This document shows, one piece after another, positions 55,790 to 64,000 of a DNA stretch of 64,000 bases. The notes below the pieces were generated by a model. That model did no database searches. It was given only the letters and a program-made list of their open reading frames with translations, and was not told where the DNA came from. Position numbers and translations under genes: made by a program. Source of the stretch: Arion vulgaris (lineage: Eukaryota > Mollusca > Gastropoda > Stylommatophora > Arionidae); assembly GCA_020796225.1 (NCBI GenBank), contig CM036760.1, positions 6,087,001-6,151,000 of the forward strand. Reading direction: 5' to 3'. Position 1 is the first letter of the stretch. The number at the start of each line of letters is the position of its first letter.

Positions 55790-56268
55790 CAAACAAACTT
55801 TTCTTGATTTAATGTGAGCAAATTTAGAGATAATACTAGACAAATCAATTTCTCTAAGTAAATTACATTCAATGTTCATTAAGGTGAGGTTATTTAGACG
55901 ATCTTGTCCCATCATGTTTCTTAACTCACTTTTTATACGCTTTAATGTTGAAAAGAACGTTCTCCGCTGCAGTTAGTAATTATTAAAGACAAGTAAATTC
56001 GTAAGACTATTTCTATATTTGGGAAACACGACTCTAATAAATTTTCCATTATAAGTTTATAAAATTGCAGTTCTAGAGCCTCATGCTTTTCGTTGCAAAT
56101 AGCAGCAGCTACATTAGTTTTAAGAAGTTCAGTGAACTGCATAAGTTCGTCGCCTAGACTTTCTTCCAAATCCTCTTGGTAAGAGCTGACAATATTTGGA
56201 GTTCTTTTCAAGATCTCTTCCTCTGTAATAGATTTTAACTGCCGGAGTATTCCAAATACACCAGTCAC
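55790..56268 (-). pseudogene. hAT transposase C-terminus (dimerisation region)
   Basis: Minus strand: KRTPNIVSSYQEDLEESLGD, LLESCFPNIEIVLRIYLSLI, TNCSGERSFQH. After a one-base frameshift in a T-run near 55963 it continues STLKRIKSELRNMMGQDRLN and NLTLMNIE. NCSxERSFSxLKRIKxxLRxxM is the hAT C-terminal dimerisation signature. Truncated and frameshifted, so not functional. A cut-and-paste transposase in origin. Confidence 0.85.
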
Positions 56269-56322
56269 TCTATGGTACAGCCTAAATCAATAACATTTCA
56301 AACAAAACAGAACAGTTGTCCT

Positions 56323-56770
56323 TTAGTTTCTGTATAACACAACCAATCTTTCACGTGAGTTTTGTTTGTTGGTGTATATGTGTATGTGAAAAACGACTTT
56401 CGACAAAATCGTGGATTGTTTGAAGTTGTTTGGCCATTCACCAATATCGTTGGAGTACATTTTACTTTCGTTGTGTTTTTGGCTTGTAGATGATGTTGCT
56501 ACATTAGAAGCATGTGCTGTGCTTTCTGCCTCTCTTTGGCTTGAAGATGATATGGCTAAATTGGGAGGACTTGTACATTCGATTTCAGTTTGTCTTGTGA
56601 AAAATGTGGCTAAATCGTGAAGAGTTGCTGATCTTAATGGTAATATTGGTAATGATGATTCTTCTATAGCACTGCTTTCATCTACTACACAGCAGGACAC
56701 GTCTTCTGTATTTTCTGCTTCGATTTCGTTGGATTCAGCACCATCACCCCGACATTTAAAAATTCAGACA
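56323..56770 (-). pseudogene. hAT/ZMYM-like transposase N-terminus
   Basis: Minus strand: FKCRGDGAESNEIEAENTED, SAIEESSLPILPLRSATLHD, and YSNDIGEWPNNF, a phrase seen at the start of ZMYM-like hAT transposases. Low-complexity Ser-rich linker between. The RNase H-like catalytic core expected after it is missing. Confidence 0.68.
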
Positions 56771-57274
56771 GCTTACGTGTTTTTGATATAACATCTGGTT
56801 ATTTTTTCCATTTTCATCTGTCACATAGGCGCGGGGCCCCTAGAAGCGCGGGGCCCGTAACATTTGCTACTTCTGCTACTAGGCTAATCCGGCTCTGGTG
56901 GTACCGCCTCCTAGTGAGCGTTGAAGCCTAACAGGGGGGCGATAGAAGCATTTGATGGGCGTTCATGCAATCTAGGGGGTAGGTGGCTACTTATTTTAAA
57001 ATATATATATATTTTAAAATAAATTATTTTCTTGATTTTACGAGTGAATAACTGTATTCAAGATGAAACATATATTGAGTACTTTTTCAATATTTTAACG
57101 ACATAAGCAGTAATGTATGATTAGTTCATATTTACGTCGAAAATAACAAACTGATTGAACACGGAAAACTGTTATAATTGGGGAATGGGGGCAGGGTAGT
57201 AATGGGACGGGACATTACAAAGTTTATGCCTTACAAACAGGGAGGTGGCCTAAAAATTTGGGAACCTATGGCTT

Positions 57275-57478
57275 AAACCATACTACCTTTTAACCCTCAG
57301 GCTTAAATCCTTGGTAGTTCGAGGAAATAATAGGTTTGAAAGTTAGTGAAGCAATTCCTTCAAATCATCTTGCATTGAGGGTTGCGGTAAGACTGTGCGG
57401 TTTGGTGATGAATTTCAAACAAGAAATTATAGTTTTATAAGAGCATAGAAAAATGATTACTTTTTTCTGATTTACACA
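57275..57478. other. No gene seen
   Basis: Nothing recognised. Confidence 0.5.
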
Positions 57479-58025
57479 ATGGCAGCTTTTGATAATTTTT
57501 GTTGGTGGGGCCAGACAAACATTTCCGCACAAATCATGATCTAAATAGACCACATTTCTACTTGTCCTAAAAGAAATAGTGCGCTGGAAATGCGTGAAGT
57601 ATATTAACCCTTTAGCTGCTAAGGACGTGTATAGATTTTTTTCCCATTCACGCGTTAACACGTCTGTTATTATCTCTCCTCTGTGGGCTAAAGACGTGTT
57701 AACACGTTATACATTTCTACTTTCACTGCTATAGACGTATATTCTCGGTTGTGACCTAGAAACAAAGAGCAGTTATTTTTAGCTCCGTTTTCAGAAAGTA
57801 TGTAGCATCGAAAAGGCTAATTAGGGAGGAAAGGCAGTGAATTTCAAACCGTAAATGATATTTTAACTTTATATGTTTAAATTTCAAAGCTGATCAGTAT
57901 CACGTTAAAAGCAAAAATTATGAATAAAAATTTATAAAATAGTAAATACACGGTATACATTATATTTTGTTGGGCCCGGCCCCTCCCCCTTCCTCCTCCC
58001 TGCCCTTAATGGCGAGCCGCCACTG
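57479..58025. mobile_element. hAT-type MITE split by ~380 bp of other sequence
   Basis: 57479-57545 (TTTTTGTTGGTGGGGCCAGA) and 57930-58025 (GGCCCGGCCCC to GGCGAGCCGCCACTG) are the two sides of the 2129-2300 family. The insert includes TTAACCCTTTAGCTGC at 57602, which resembles a piggyBac-type left end, but no matching right end was found. Confidence 0.65.
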
Positions 58026-58084
58026 GATTTATGTGATTTGGTCTAGTTTTTAGCGAAAAGTTACCATCTTAAAAAAAGGAAAAT

Positions 58085-58380
58085 TCACCAAATTCAGCAT
58101 TACAAAAATGTTGGTACGGATTTTGCTTGAATTACATCAAGAAACAAAGAGTTATGCGGTGTGGCCACTTAAAAAGAATGCAACCAAACTCCACTGCACA
58201 AAGTCTTCTACAAAAGAACATCGGAAAAGAAGGCGAGAGTGCGACCACAAAAATATTGTATGATGGTATAGTAGAATCCTGTCTAAAAGCAAAAATAACT
58301 ATCCCCAAAAGGCACCAGAGCAGCGCAAGACAAAAACAGAAATCCACGACACTGGACATCAACCCGGTAACAGTGTGACG
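58085..58380 (+). pseudogene. LINE 3' end (QPNSTAQSLL group)
   Basis: ORF 58127-58378 reads MNYIKKQRVMRCGHLKRMQP, TAQSLLQKNIGKEGESATTK, LKAKITIPKRHQSSARQKQK to TGA. Corresponds to the post-RT region (GHLKRM) of a LINE; followed by a GAAGAAGAAG tail. Confidence 0.68.
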
Positions 58381-58700
58381 ACAACAGAAGAAGAAGTCCT
58401 AATTTTTGTAAAATTGCTGGTTCGCAAATGTATCTAAACTATTCTCATGATTCATGTGGGTGATATATTCAATAATTCAAGTGACTTGAGAAATAGCGAG
58501 TGTTGTGTTAGAAGTTCTAGCGTGTGTTCATTATTTATGTCATGTAGTGTAAATCCATCATCAGGTGCTTCACATGCTGGATTTCGCGAGCATGGATCTC
58601 CACAATTTTATTTTTTCAACCTTTACAATGAACTTAGTTTCTGATGATCTTCTGTTCCCGGCTGCTCATTATCTATTCTCTCTATTTCTCTGTTATCTTC
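58381..58700. other. Unrecognised, with a small LINE-tail relic
   Basis: 58556-58610 (CATCATCAGGTGCTTCACAT, GCATGGATCTCCACAA) matches the 53873 LINE tail. Confidence 0.5.
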
Positions 58701-58825
58701 TTTCTCTCCAGCAAATTACTTTTATGTGGACATAACGGACATAATTTTATAAGGATACCTTAATATCGGTAGCTGCTTTCTTCGAATGTTTGTTAGAAAC
58801 TGTTTTTTCTCATTTACCTCTGTCA

Positions 58826-58865
<40 letters not shown>

Positions 58866-58874
58866 CGCTCTCTC
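58826..58874. repeat. (CT)n microsatellite
   Basis: About 22 CT units. Confidence 0.95.
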
Positions 58875-59329
58875 TATGGAGATATGCATTAACTTTTCTG
58901 TGGAGTTCACTTCTTTTTTACAATCTTCTGTTATAAACCAAACCACATTACCTTGACTTGCGATGGATGTGTTACATTTCTTTCTATTGTCCAAGATTCA
59001 CTTCTATCTGGATTTAATGGGTTTATGAATTGCTACAAAAACTACTTTTTTCGTCTTAAATGGATAAACTTTTGTTGCATAATACGCCTTGTCAGGTTGT
59101 ATACATGTAGCGTGGGTCTTACATGTATAACTTGGGATAAATTGCATTGCACATCAGGAATGAGATTTGTCACGCTGCGCAAGCTGAAATTATGAACTAT
59201 CATGTATCAAGTGATATAAATTGAAGTGCCTCAATTATATTTGTCACGCAATATGAACTTCTCACGACGGTTCTCAAGTTGACCTAGTCTCAATTGGGCA
59301 CCATCACATCTCAATAAAATACTTGGTTG
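58875..59329. other. No gene seen
   Basis: Nothing recognised. Confidence 0.5.
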
Positions 59330-59530
59330 TAAACATCTGGACATGTTAGAGTGCAGGGCAACGACGGTGCTGACTTTCTTGCAAAAAAGCCCGATTCATA
59401 TTTTTGGTACGTCTTCTTGAGGAACTGAAGTGTGCTCTTCTATCCTGGGAGGCCATAACTAAAGCAGACATATACTGAGAAAAGTGGAGAGCAACTGTTG
59501 ATTCCCGATGCTCGACAACGAACGGAGAGG
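59330..59530 (+). pseudogene. RNase H-type LINE relic
   Basis: A frame reads VRVQGNDGADFLAKKA, the GHxxxxGNxxADxLAK end of RNase H, then breaks. Confidence 0.5.
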
Positions 59531-59624
59531 AATACGTAAGAAATGATAAAGAGCAGTGTTAATTTTTCATGTGCTACATTTTGTAATATATAATGACAGT
59601 ATATATGAGCCTGCAGTAAACAAT

Positions 59625-59960
59625 TTAATTGGCGAAACACGTAATCACAAAGTACTGTAGTTTTACAAATCACAAAAGCAATGACAAAATACAGCAACGT
59701 TTCGACCAACAAGGCCTTTATCAAGCAAACGAACAACAGGAGTGACGAATTAAAAACCAATTACATATGGACGACTAGATACGGAGACATTCAAACGTTT
59801 CTAATGAAATGTTTCTAATGTGTTACATTTATTTCGTTATTCGTTTTTATTCCCAGATTTTCATTAGAAACGTTTGAATGTCTCCTTATCTAGTCGTCCA
59901 TGTGTAATTGTTTTTTTTTAAATTCGTCACTCCTGTTGTTCGTTTGCTTGATAAAGGTAA
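59625..59960. mobile_element. Penelope-like foldback with hammerhead-like motif
   Basis: Arms 59715-59809 and 59858-59957 are inverted repeats (CCTTTATCAAGCAAACGAAC ... GTTCGTTTGCTTGATAAAGG). Next to the left arm, minus strand, lies CTTGATAAAGGCC-loop-GGTCGAAACG, with the CUGANGA...GAAA layout of hammerhead ribozymes of Penelope-like terminal repeats; two core bases differ, so self-cleavage is doubtful. GCGAAACACGTAATCAC at the left matches 14333. Confidence 0.6.
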
Positions 59961-60069
59961 TATATAATGTTGATTCTGTAATTGCTACGTAGCTCTATTG
60001 ACACTCCAACTGTTTTTTATTTTCAGTTTTCGTGTATCTTACGAAGGCATTTGATTCCAAGGTTCGTAT

Positions 60070-60425
60070 TTCATTGCGCCCGAGTGGTTACCCGGGCCCA
60101 AATTTGGGGTGTAAAGAATAGAACCACTGTTACCGGCCATGCATGTCGTAAGAGGCGACTAAGGAGGTTTGACTGAAATCGGATGCATGTGTCCGCTAGG
60201 AAATGCTAACCCAAAACAAATGCTTGCAGAAAACGGATGCACCAGGCCGTAAGGCTCATAACATGGTGCAACGACCCCTCACAATGAGGAATGGGATAAC
60301 GGATTCTACGGTCGCCAATCTGCCTCAGAGATTTAAGAATGTCAGACCTACCATCACAAGGGTGGCCAAAACTTACTGCGGGAAGAGGTCAGCACAAACG
60401 GGTAAGCAGAAATCATAGGAAGTAT
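60070..60425 (+). mobile_element. LINE 5'-end segment
   Basis: Starts CCCGAGTGGTTACCCGGGCC, CATGTCGTAAGAGGCGACT; later CCTCACAATGAGGAATGGGA and GTCAGACCTACCATCACAAG. It resembles the untranslated leader before the endonuclease of an APE-type LINE; the frame 60203-60418 is open by chance or is part of the leader. Inverse copy at 43060-43190. Confidence 0.6.
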
Positions 60426-60489
60426 ATCCTTCATAACTGTCCCCAGTATGCAGACTTGAGAAGAAAGAGGTAACCCACTTACACTAGCG

Positions 60490-60800
60490 TCCAAGACAAA
60501 CTGTATGGCGTGGGCTGATAATCTGAGGCAGACGGCTGCATTTATTAGAGAATCAGAAATCCCAATCTAGTGAGAACGCAGAAGACAAACTGTATGGTGT
60601 GGCTGATAATCTGAGGCAGACTGCTGCCTTTATTAGAGAATCATAAATCCCAATCTAGTGAGAACACAGAAGACAAACTGTATGGTGTGGCATTAGAGAA
60701 TCAGAAATCCCAATCTAGTGAGAACACAGAAGACAAACTGTATGGTGTGGCATTAGAGAATCAGAAATCCCAATCTAGTGAGAACGCAGAAGAAGAAGAA
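60490..60800. repeat. Compound tandem repeat, 60/96-bp units
   Basis: AGACAAACTGTATGG(T/C)GTGG recurs at 60493, 60587, 60671 and 60731, with CAGAAATCCCAATCTAGTGA in each unit; ends in (GAA)n at 60788-60803. Confidence 0.88.
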
Positions 60801-60803
60801 GAA

Positions 60804-61139
60804 GTATCTCATTGTGTAATGTTGATCTTGCAAAACAATGTATCTATTTATATTCTCTTCATGTTGAAGTTGGTACCTTCGGCTTTTGCAAATGATCTTC
60901 ATTGCTAATGGTGGACCGTTTATTAACTTATGATATCACATGTCAATACAATTTCTATGAGTTTTCCACCTTTCCCGTTTACTTCACTTTTGGTCGACCC
61001 TGTCTCATATTTTTGTCTGATCTGCATCTAATATCTCCCTTCGTTAAAGTGTCATTCTGAACACGTATCTCATCATCCTCTTTCTCTAATGACGGTTGCT
61101 AATTATATTAATTTCTTTCTGCACCTTATTTCTTTTATT
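60804..61139. other. No gene seen
   Basis: AT-rich. Confidence 0.55.
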
Positions 61140-61415
61140 TATTATTTTCTTCGTCTTCTTCAAACGCTCCATATCGACCACTTGTTAACCACTCTTTGAG
61201 ATTTGTATGTGATCTGAGCCTAAGAGCGAAGTACGTTGTACCAGTTATGCAGCTACAAGTAGGCAAACCACATCCGATTTCTGCAACGCTTTCTATTTAC
61301 TATGGTAGCTTCCCTAGGCTCCTACCTCAGTCGCCTCTTACGACATAGCTTGTAGGTAGCAGTGTTACTATTTTTGCTCCCCCTGTGGGCTCGACAATAC
61401 ACGGGCGATTTGTGA
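61140..61415 (-). mobile_element. Repeat-B
   Basis: CTTCGTCTTCTTCAAACGC, ACCACTTGTTAACCACTC, GTCGCCTCTTACGACAT, head near 61405. Confidence 0.82.
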
Positions 61416-61799
61416 TTTTAATGCTGACAAAAATATTCGAAGAAATCTCCTAACATATTTGTTTGTCATGGAAAATCATCAGATTGTATACAATATATGA
61501 AGTTATTTTTCTGTAATCTCAATAACAGAATACTATTCAGAGAATGGTACTTTTGTATATTCTCAGTCTGGTCTTCAAAACCAATTTCTATTCATTTCCA
61601 TATGTTGTTAAGTATGTCATACGATTAGTATGCTTTATTCAATATTACTAATATATACTTTTCTGAGTCTTCTCTTGATAAAATTCTGCTTCTAATACAT
61701 CTACATTTACATACTTCTTCCATTACGTGATTGTTTAAGAGAATTGGTTTGTCTGACAACTTTTTAATTCTTAGTCAACCAAGAACCTTAGTCTTCTTA
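61416..61799. other. No gene seen
   Basis: AT-rich. Confidence 0.55.
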
Positions 61800-62110
61800 T
61801 GATTTCTTCATTTAAATTTTGTCTCTTATTGTCACACCTGCAGTTCTTCTAAGACACCTCATCTCTGCCGTTATGATTTTCCGCTTATTAGCTTCTGGTG
61901 TTGGCCATGTTTGACACTGGTAACATAGTGTTGGCCAGAACATCGTTCTTATGAGATTTACTTTAGTTGTTAACGGTATTTCTTTATGTGACAACAGTGG
62001 TGTTAACTGTCCCAGTACTTGGTTAGCTTTTGTGCAACGATTGCTGATTTCGCTATCGATACGTTCTGCAACGACCCTATCATGTGCGCTAGCTAGGAAA
62101 CCCTAGCCTG
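61800..62110 (-). pseudogene. LINE post-RT fragment (same superfamily as 10184)
   Basis: TKVNLIRTMFWPTLCYQCQT, ITAEMRCLRRTAGVTIRD; aligned with 11620-11770 of the plus-strand LINE. Confidence 0.78.
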
Positions 62111-62139
62111 ATTTCTAACCTCGAGGCACATTCGTTTTT

Positions 62140-62645
62140 TTCTCTAATCCTGTTTTGCCTCACACCGACAGGATAAGAAGAGAATTCTAAAACTGTTTGT
62201 CTCACACCGACAGGATAATAAGAGAATTATAAAACTGTTTTTCTCACACCGACAGGATAAGAAGAGAATTCTAAAACTGTTTTTCTCACACCGACAGGAT
62301 AAGAAGAGAATTCTAAAACTGTTTGTCTCACACCGACAGGATAAGAAGAGAATTCTAAAACTGTTTTTCTCACACCGACAGGATAAGAAGAGAATTCTAA
62401 AACTGTTTGTCTCACACCGACAGGATAAGAAGAGAATTCTAAAACTGTTTTTCTCACACCGACAGGATAAGAAGAGAATTCTAAAACTGTTTGTCTCACA
62501 CCGACAGGATAAGAAGAGAATTCTAAAACGAACTTTTTGTATGCGCTTCATAATAGTGTTGTTCACTGTCTCTGTTACTTCTGAGGTCCACCTTTTGCCG
62601 GGAGAGCATTTTGTTTTGTATCCACTGTATTAGAGTAACATTGCT
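62140..62645 (-). mobile_element. LINE 3' end with amplified tail
   Basis: 62527-62645 matches the LINE 3' region (CTGAGGTCCACC, TGTATCCACTGTATTAGAG). The distal part is nine near-identical 42-bp units. Confidence 0.85.
62153..62527. repeat. 42-bp minisatellite from a LINE tail, ~9 units
   Basis: Unit CTCACACCGACAGGATAAGA + AGAGAATTCTAAAACTGTTTGT, alternating TTTGT/TTTTT. Open in all minus frames because 42 is a multiple of 3. Confidence 0.95.
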
Positions 62646-62664
62646 ATTTGAGACGCACTGTTTG

Positions 62665-63146
62665 TTGATCTTTCTTTCTTTCTCGAATCCTGTTTGCCTC
62701 ACAGCGTCAGGTCAAGAAGAGATTTCTAAAACTGTTTGCCTCACAGTGTCAGGTCAAGAAGAGATTTCTAAAACTGTTTGCCTCACAGCGTCAGGTCAAG
62801 AAGAGATTTCTAAAACTGTTTGCCTCACAGCGTCAGGTCAAGAAGAGATTTCTAAAACCGGCCCTTGTATGCGCTTCGTAAATAGTCTCTTTTGTCGTCT
62901 CTGTTATCTCAGAGGTCCATCTTTTGCTTGGCCCGCCTTTTGCTTTGTACCCATTGTATCGGAGTAGCATTGCTCTTTGGGGTGCACTGTCTGATGGTAA
63001 TCTGCTTACGTGACCGAACCATTTAATTTGTTGTTTTTGATGAAGTCTAGTACTGATGTTGTACCCACTTTTTTCCTGATGTCTTCATTTCTCAACCGGT
63101 CTCTTCTTGTTACACCCAGCATTCTGCGTAGACACTTCATCTCTCA
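62665..63146 (-). mobile_element. LINE 3' end with amplified tail, second copy
   Basis: (CTTT)n at 62670, then four 42-bp units, then a continuous match to 11690-12000 of the 10184 LINE (reverse) through CATTCTGCGTAGACACTTC. Confidence 0.88.
62692..62862. repeat. 42-bp minisatellite from a LINE tail, ~4 units
   Basis: Unit TTTGCCTCACAGCGTCAGGT + CAAGAAGAGATTTCTAAAACTG. Confidence 0.94.
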
Positions 63147-63185
63147 GAGTGGTTAACAAGTGGAAAGTTTGAAGAAGAAGAAGAG
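63147..63185 (+). mobile_element. Repeat-B 3' end only
   Basis: CAGAGTGGTTAACAAGTGG and (GAA)n, joined directly to a truncated LINE copy. Confidence 0.65.
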
Positions 63186-63405
63186 AAAGTGCTTACATAT
63201 TATAATAACGATAGAACTGTCCAAGTGGAATTAGTGTAAACAATAAAAAAACAAAAACACAATAAGGAAAATCAAGATTAGAATATAATTCTGTAACTAA
63301 TTACCAACCTGGTTTAAAATCTCGCAAAATCCGATCGCTTTTCGCTAAACCATTGGTTTTGATCTGAAGTCGTACTAGACGAAATACATATTGCATTAAA
63401 AAAAA
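63186..63405. other. No supported gene
   Basis: AT-rich; contains a doubtful splice-bounded minus-strand frame at 63197-63290 (see rejected items). Confidence 0.45.
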
Positions 63406-63406
63406 A

Positions 63407-63655
63407 AGTTAATTGCATATCCTTTACAGGACGTTGCGAATCAACCCCAGCTTTTTAACGCTGTTTGTGATTTTCTAGGCATTATTACGTTCAATAGTTT
63501 GCCATTGCTTTCTGAACGGATGGTGTCATCGTCCTTTTGTTAAAATCCACGCAAACAATTTGCAACCAAACTGTCCGCAGCGTGATTCGAACTCAGAACG
63601 TCGGGGTTAACAGACCGAGTCACTATACCCTAGGCCACAGACGCCACCACATATT
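63407..63655 (-). mobile_element. SINE-C
   Basis: AGTTAATTGCATATCCTTTA, AGTTTGCCATTGCTTTCTGA, B box within GCGTGATTCGAACTCAG, head GGTGGCGTCTGTGGCCTAGG on the minus strand. Confidence 0.9.
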
Positions 63656-63698
63656 GCATTACAGGCTCCAAATAGTGTATGTGTCTCACGTAAATACA

Positions 63699-63873
63699 GG
63701 GCCGTGCGGTATATTTTCTCAGTATAATGCAAGTCTTAGAAATGCCGCCCTTTAAATTTTTTTTCTTTAAAATAACTTTCAATTGTTATTTTGATTTCAC
63801 GGTTTATGCCGCCCCCACTACGGTGCCGCCTGATTCGGTCGCCTCTCTGTATCATAGCACAGCACGGCCCTAC
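63699..63873. mobile_element. Possible hAT-type MITE
   Basis: CAGGGCCGTGCGGTA at the left and AGCACGGCCCTACTG at the right; no clear TSD. Confidence 0.55.
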
Positions 63874-64000
63874 TGGAATAAGCTTGGAATTATTCTTGGT
63901 TTAAAAGTTTGCCTAAACTATATTTTGTTTTCGTCCGGTGTATCCTTCTTCACTTTCTTATTTATGTATTTCATTTTCTTTCTGTCAATTTTATTTTCTT

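Larger units (their letters stand above)
55700..56897 (-). mobile_element. Inner hAT element with transposase remnant, exact 8-bp TSD
   Basis: 1198 bp. Ends CAGTGCCGGATTAGGCTA and (inverted) CAGAGCCGGATTAGCCTA, with GC-rich subterminal repeats GCGCGGGGC. GTGGTACC at 55692-55699 and 56898-56905 is an exact 8-bp duplication. It carries the two ends of a ZMYM-like/hAT transposase with the middle deleted. Confidence 0.93.
55674..57270. mobile_element. Outer hAT-type element (host of a nested hAT)
   Basis: Ends CATAGGTTCCCAAAGTGGG and the reverse complement of AATTTGGGAACCTATG. Flanks GTTTAGAC (55666-55673) / GCTTAAAC (57271-57278) agree at 6 of 8 positions. About 390 bp remain without the inner element. 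Confidence 0.78.

Noticed and set aside
57602..57930. piggyBac element
   Set aside because: A TTAACCCTTT-like left end is present but no inverted right end with TTAA was found.
62144..62566. Cys-rich repeat protein on the minus strand
   Set aside because: Frame across a 42-bp non-coding LINE-tail minisatellite.
63197..63290. Upstream exon of the GPCR
   Set aside because: It has AG/GT borders and an open hydrophobic frame, but the phase (2) does not fit the TM3 exon and it lacks TM1/TM2 motifs.

Overview
The window is eukaryotic, AT-rich and crowded with transposable elements. Widely spaced exons with GT-AG splice sites, many tRNA-headed SINEs, APE-type non-LTR (LINE) debris, hAT and mariner-type MITEs and long minisatellites point to a metazoan, most likely a mollusc (gastropod-like). 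The phylum is an inference from the repeat types and from the receptor type; no sequence search was possible.

Only one host gene is supported. It is a class A (rhodopsin-type) peptide GPCR on the minus strand, spread over about 30 kb: an exon for TM3-TM4 (42541-42762), TM5 (37470-37591), ICL3-TM6 (30390-30535), TM7 (19951-20097) and a probable C-terminal tail (12714-12879). Splice phases 1, 0, 2 and 2 join exactly and give 267 residues from the TM3 disulfide Cys to the stop. The first exon(s), encoding the N-terminus, TM1 and TM2, were not found and probably lie beyond position 64000. The introns are 4.9, 6.9, 10.3 and 7.1 kb and consist almost entirely of repeats.

Layout. 1-12500: LINE fragments, SINEs, a hAT MITE with exact target-site duplication (TSD), a mariner-type MITE, and a degenerate ~36-bp minisatellite split by the best LINE copy (10184-12060). 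12500-20100: receptor tail and TM7 exons, nested SINEs, a 9-bp minisatellite. 20173-28475: an 8.3-kb satellite of a 28/29-bp unit (about 290 copies) inside the TM6-TM7 intron. 28476-42800: SINEs, MITEs, LINE tails and the TM6, TM5 and TM3-4 exons; the 5' splice site of the TM5 exon has been tandemly triplicated. 42800-64000: LINE tails whose 3' ends have expanded into minisatellites, a 48-bp in-frame reverse-transcriptase minisatellite, a 52-bp minisatellite, a hAT element nested in another hAT element, and a Penelope-like foldback.

Names used below. SINE-A: tRNA-like head, 3' end reading CTTCTGGATC. Repeat-B: ends in (GAA)n. SINE-C and SINE-D: different heads with a shared core. SINE-E: Leu/Ser-tRNA-like head. 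SINE-F: long element ending near GATGATGGTCCTATCAAT. Family-I: (ACCAATAA)n tail. Repeat-J: carries a box shared with a LINE 5' end. LINE groups are named by a short peptide motif. The mobile elements are mostly 5'-truncated, frameshifted or nested, so no intact autonomous element is claimed.
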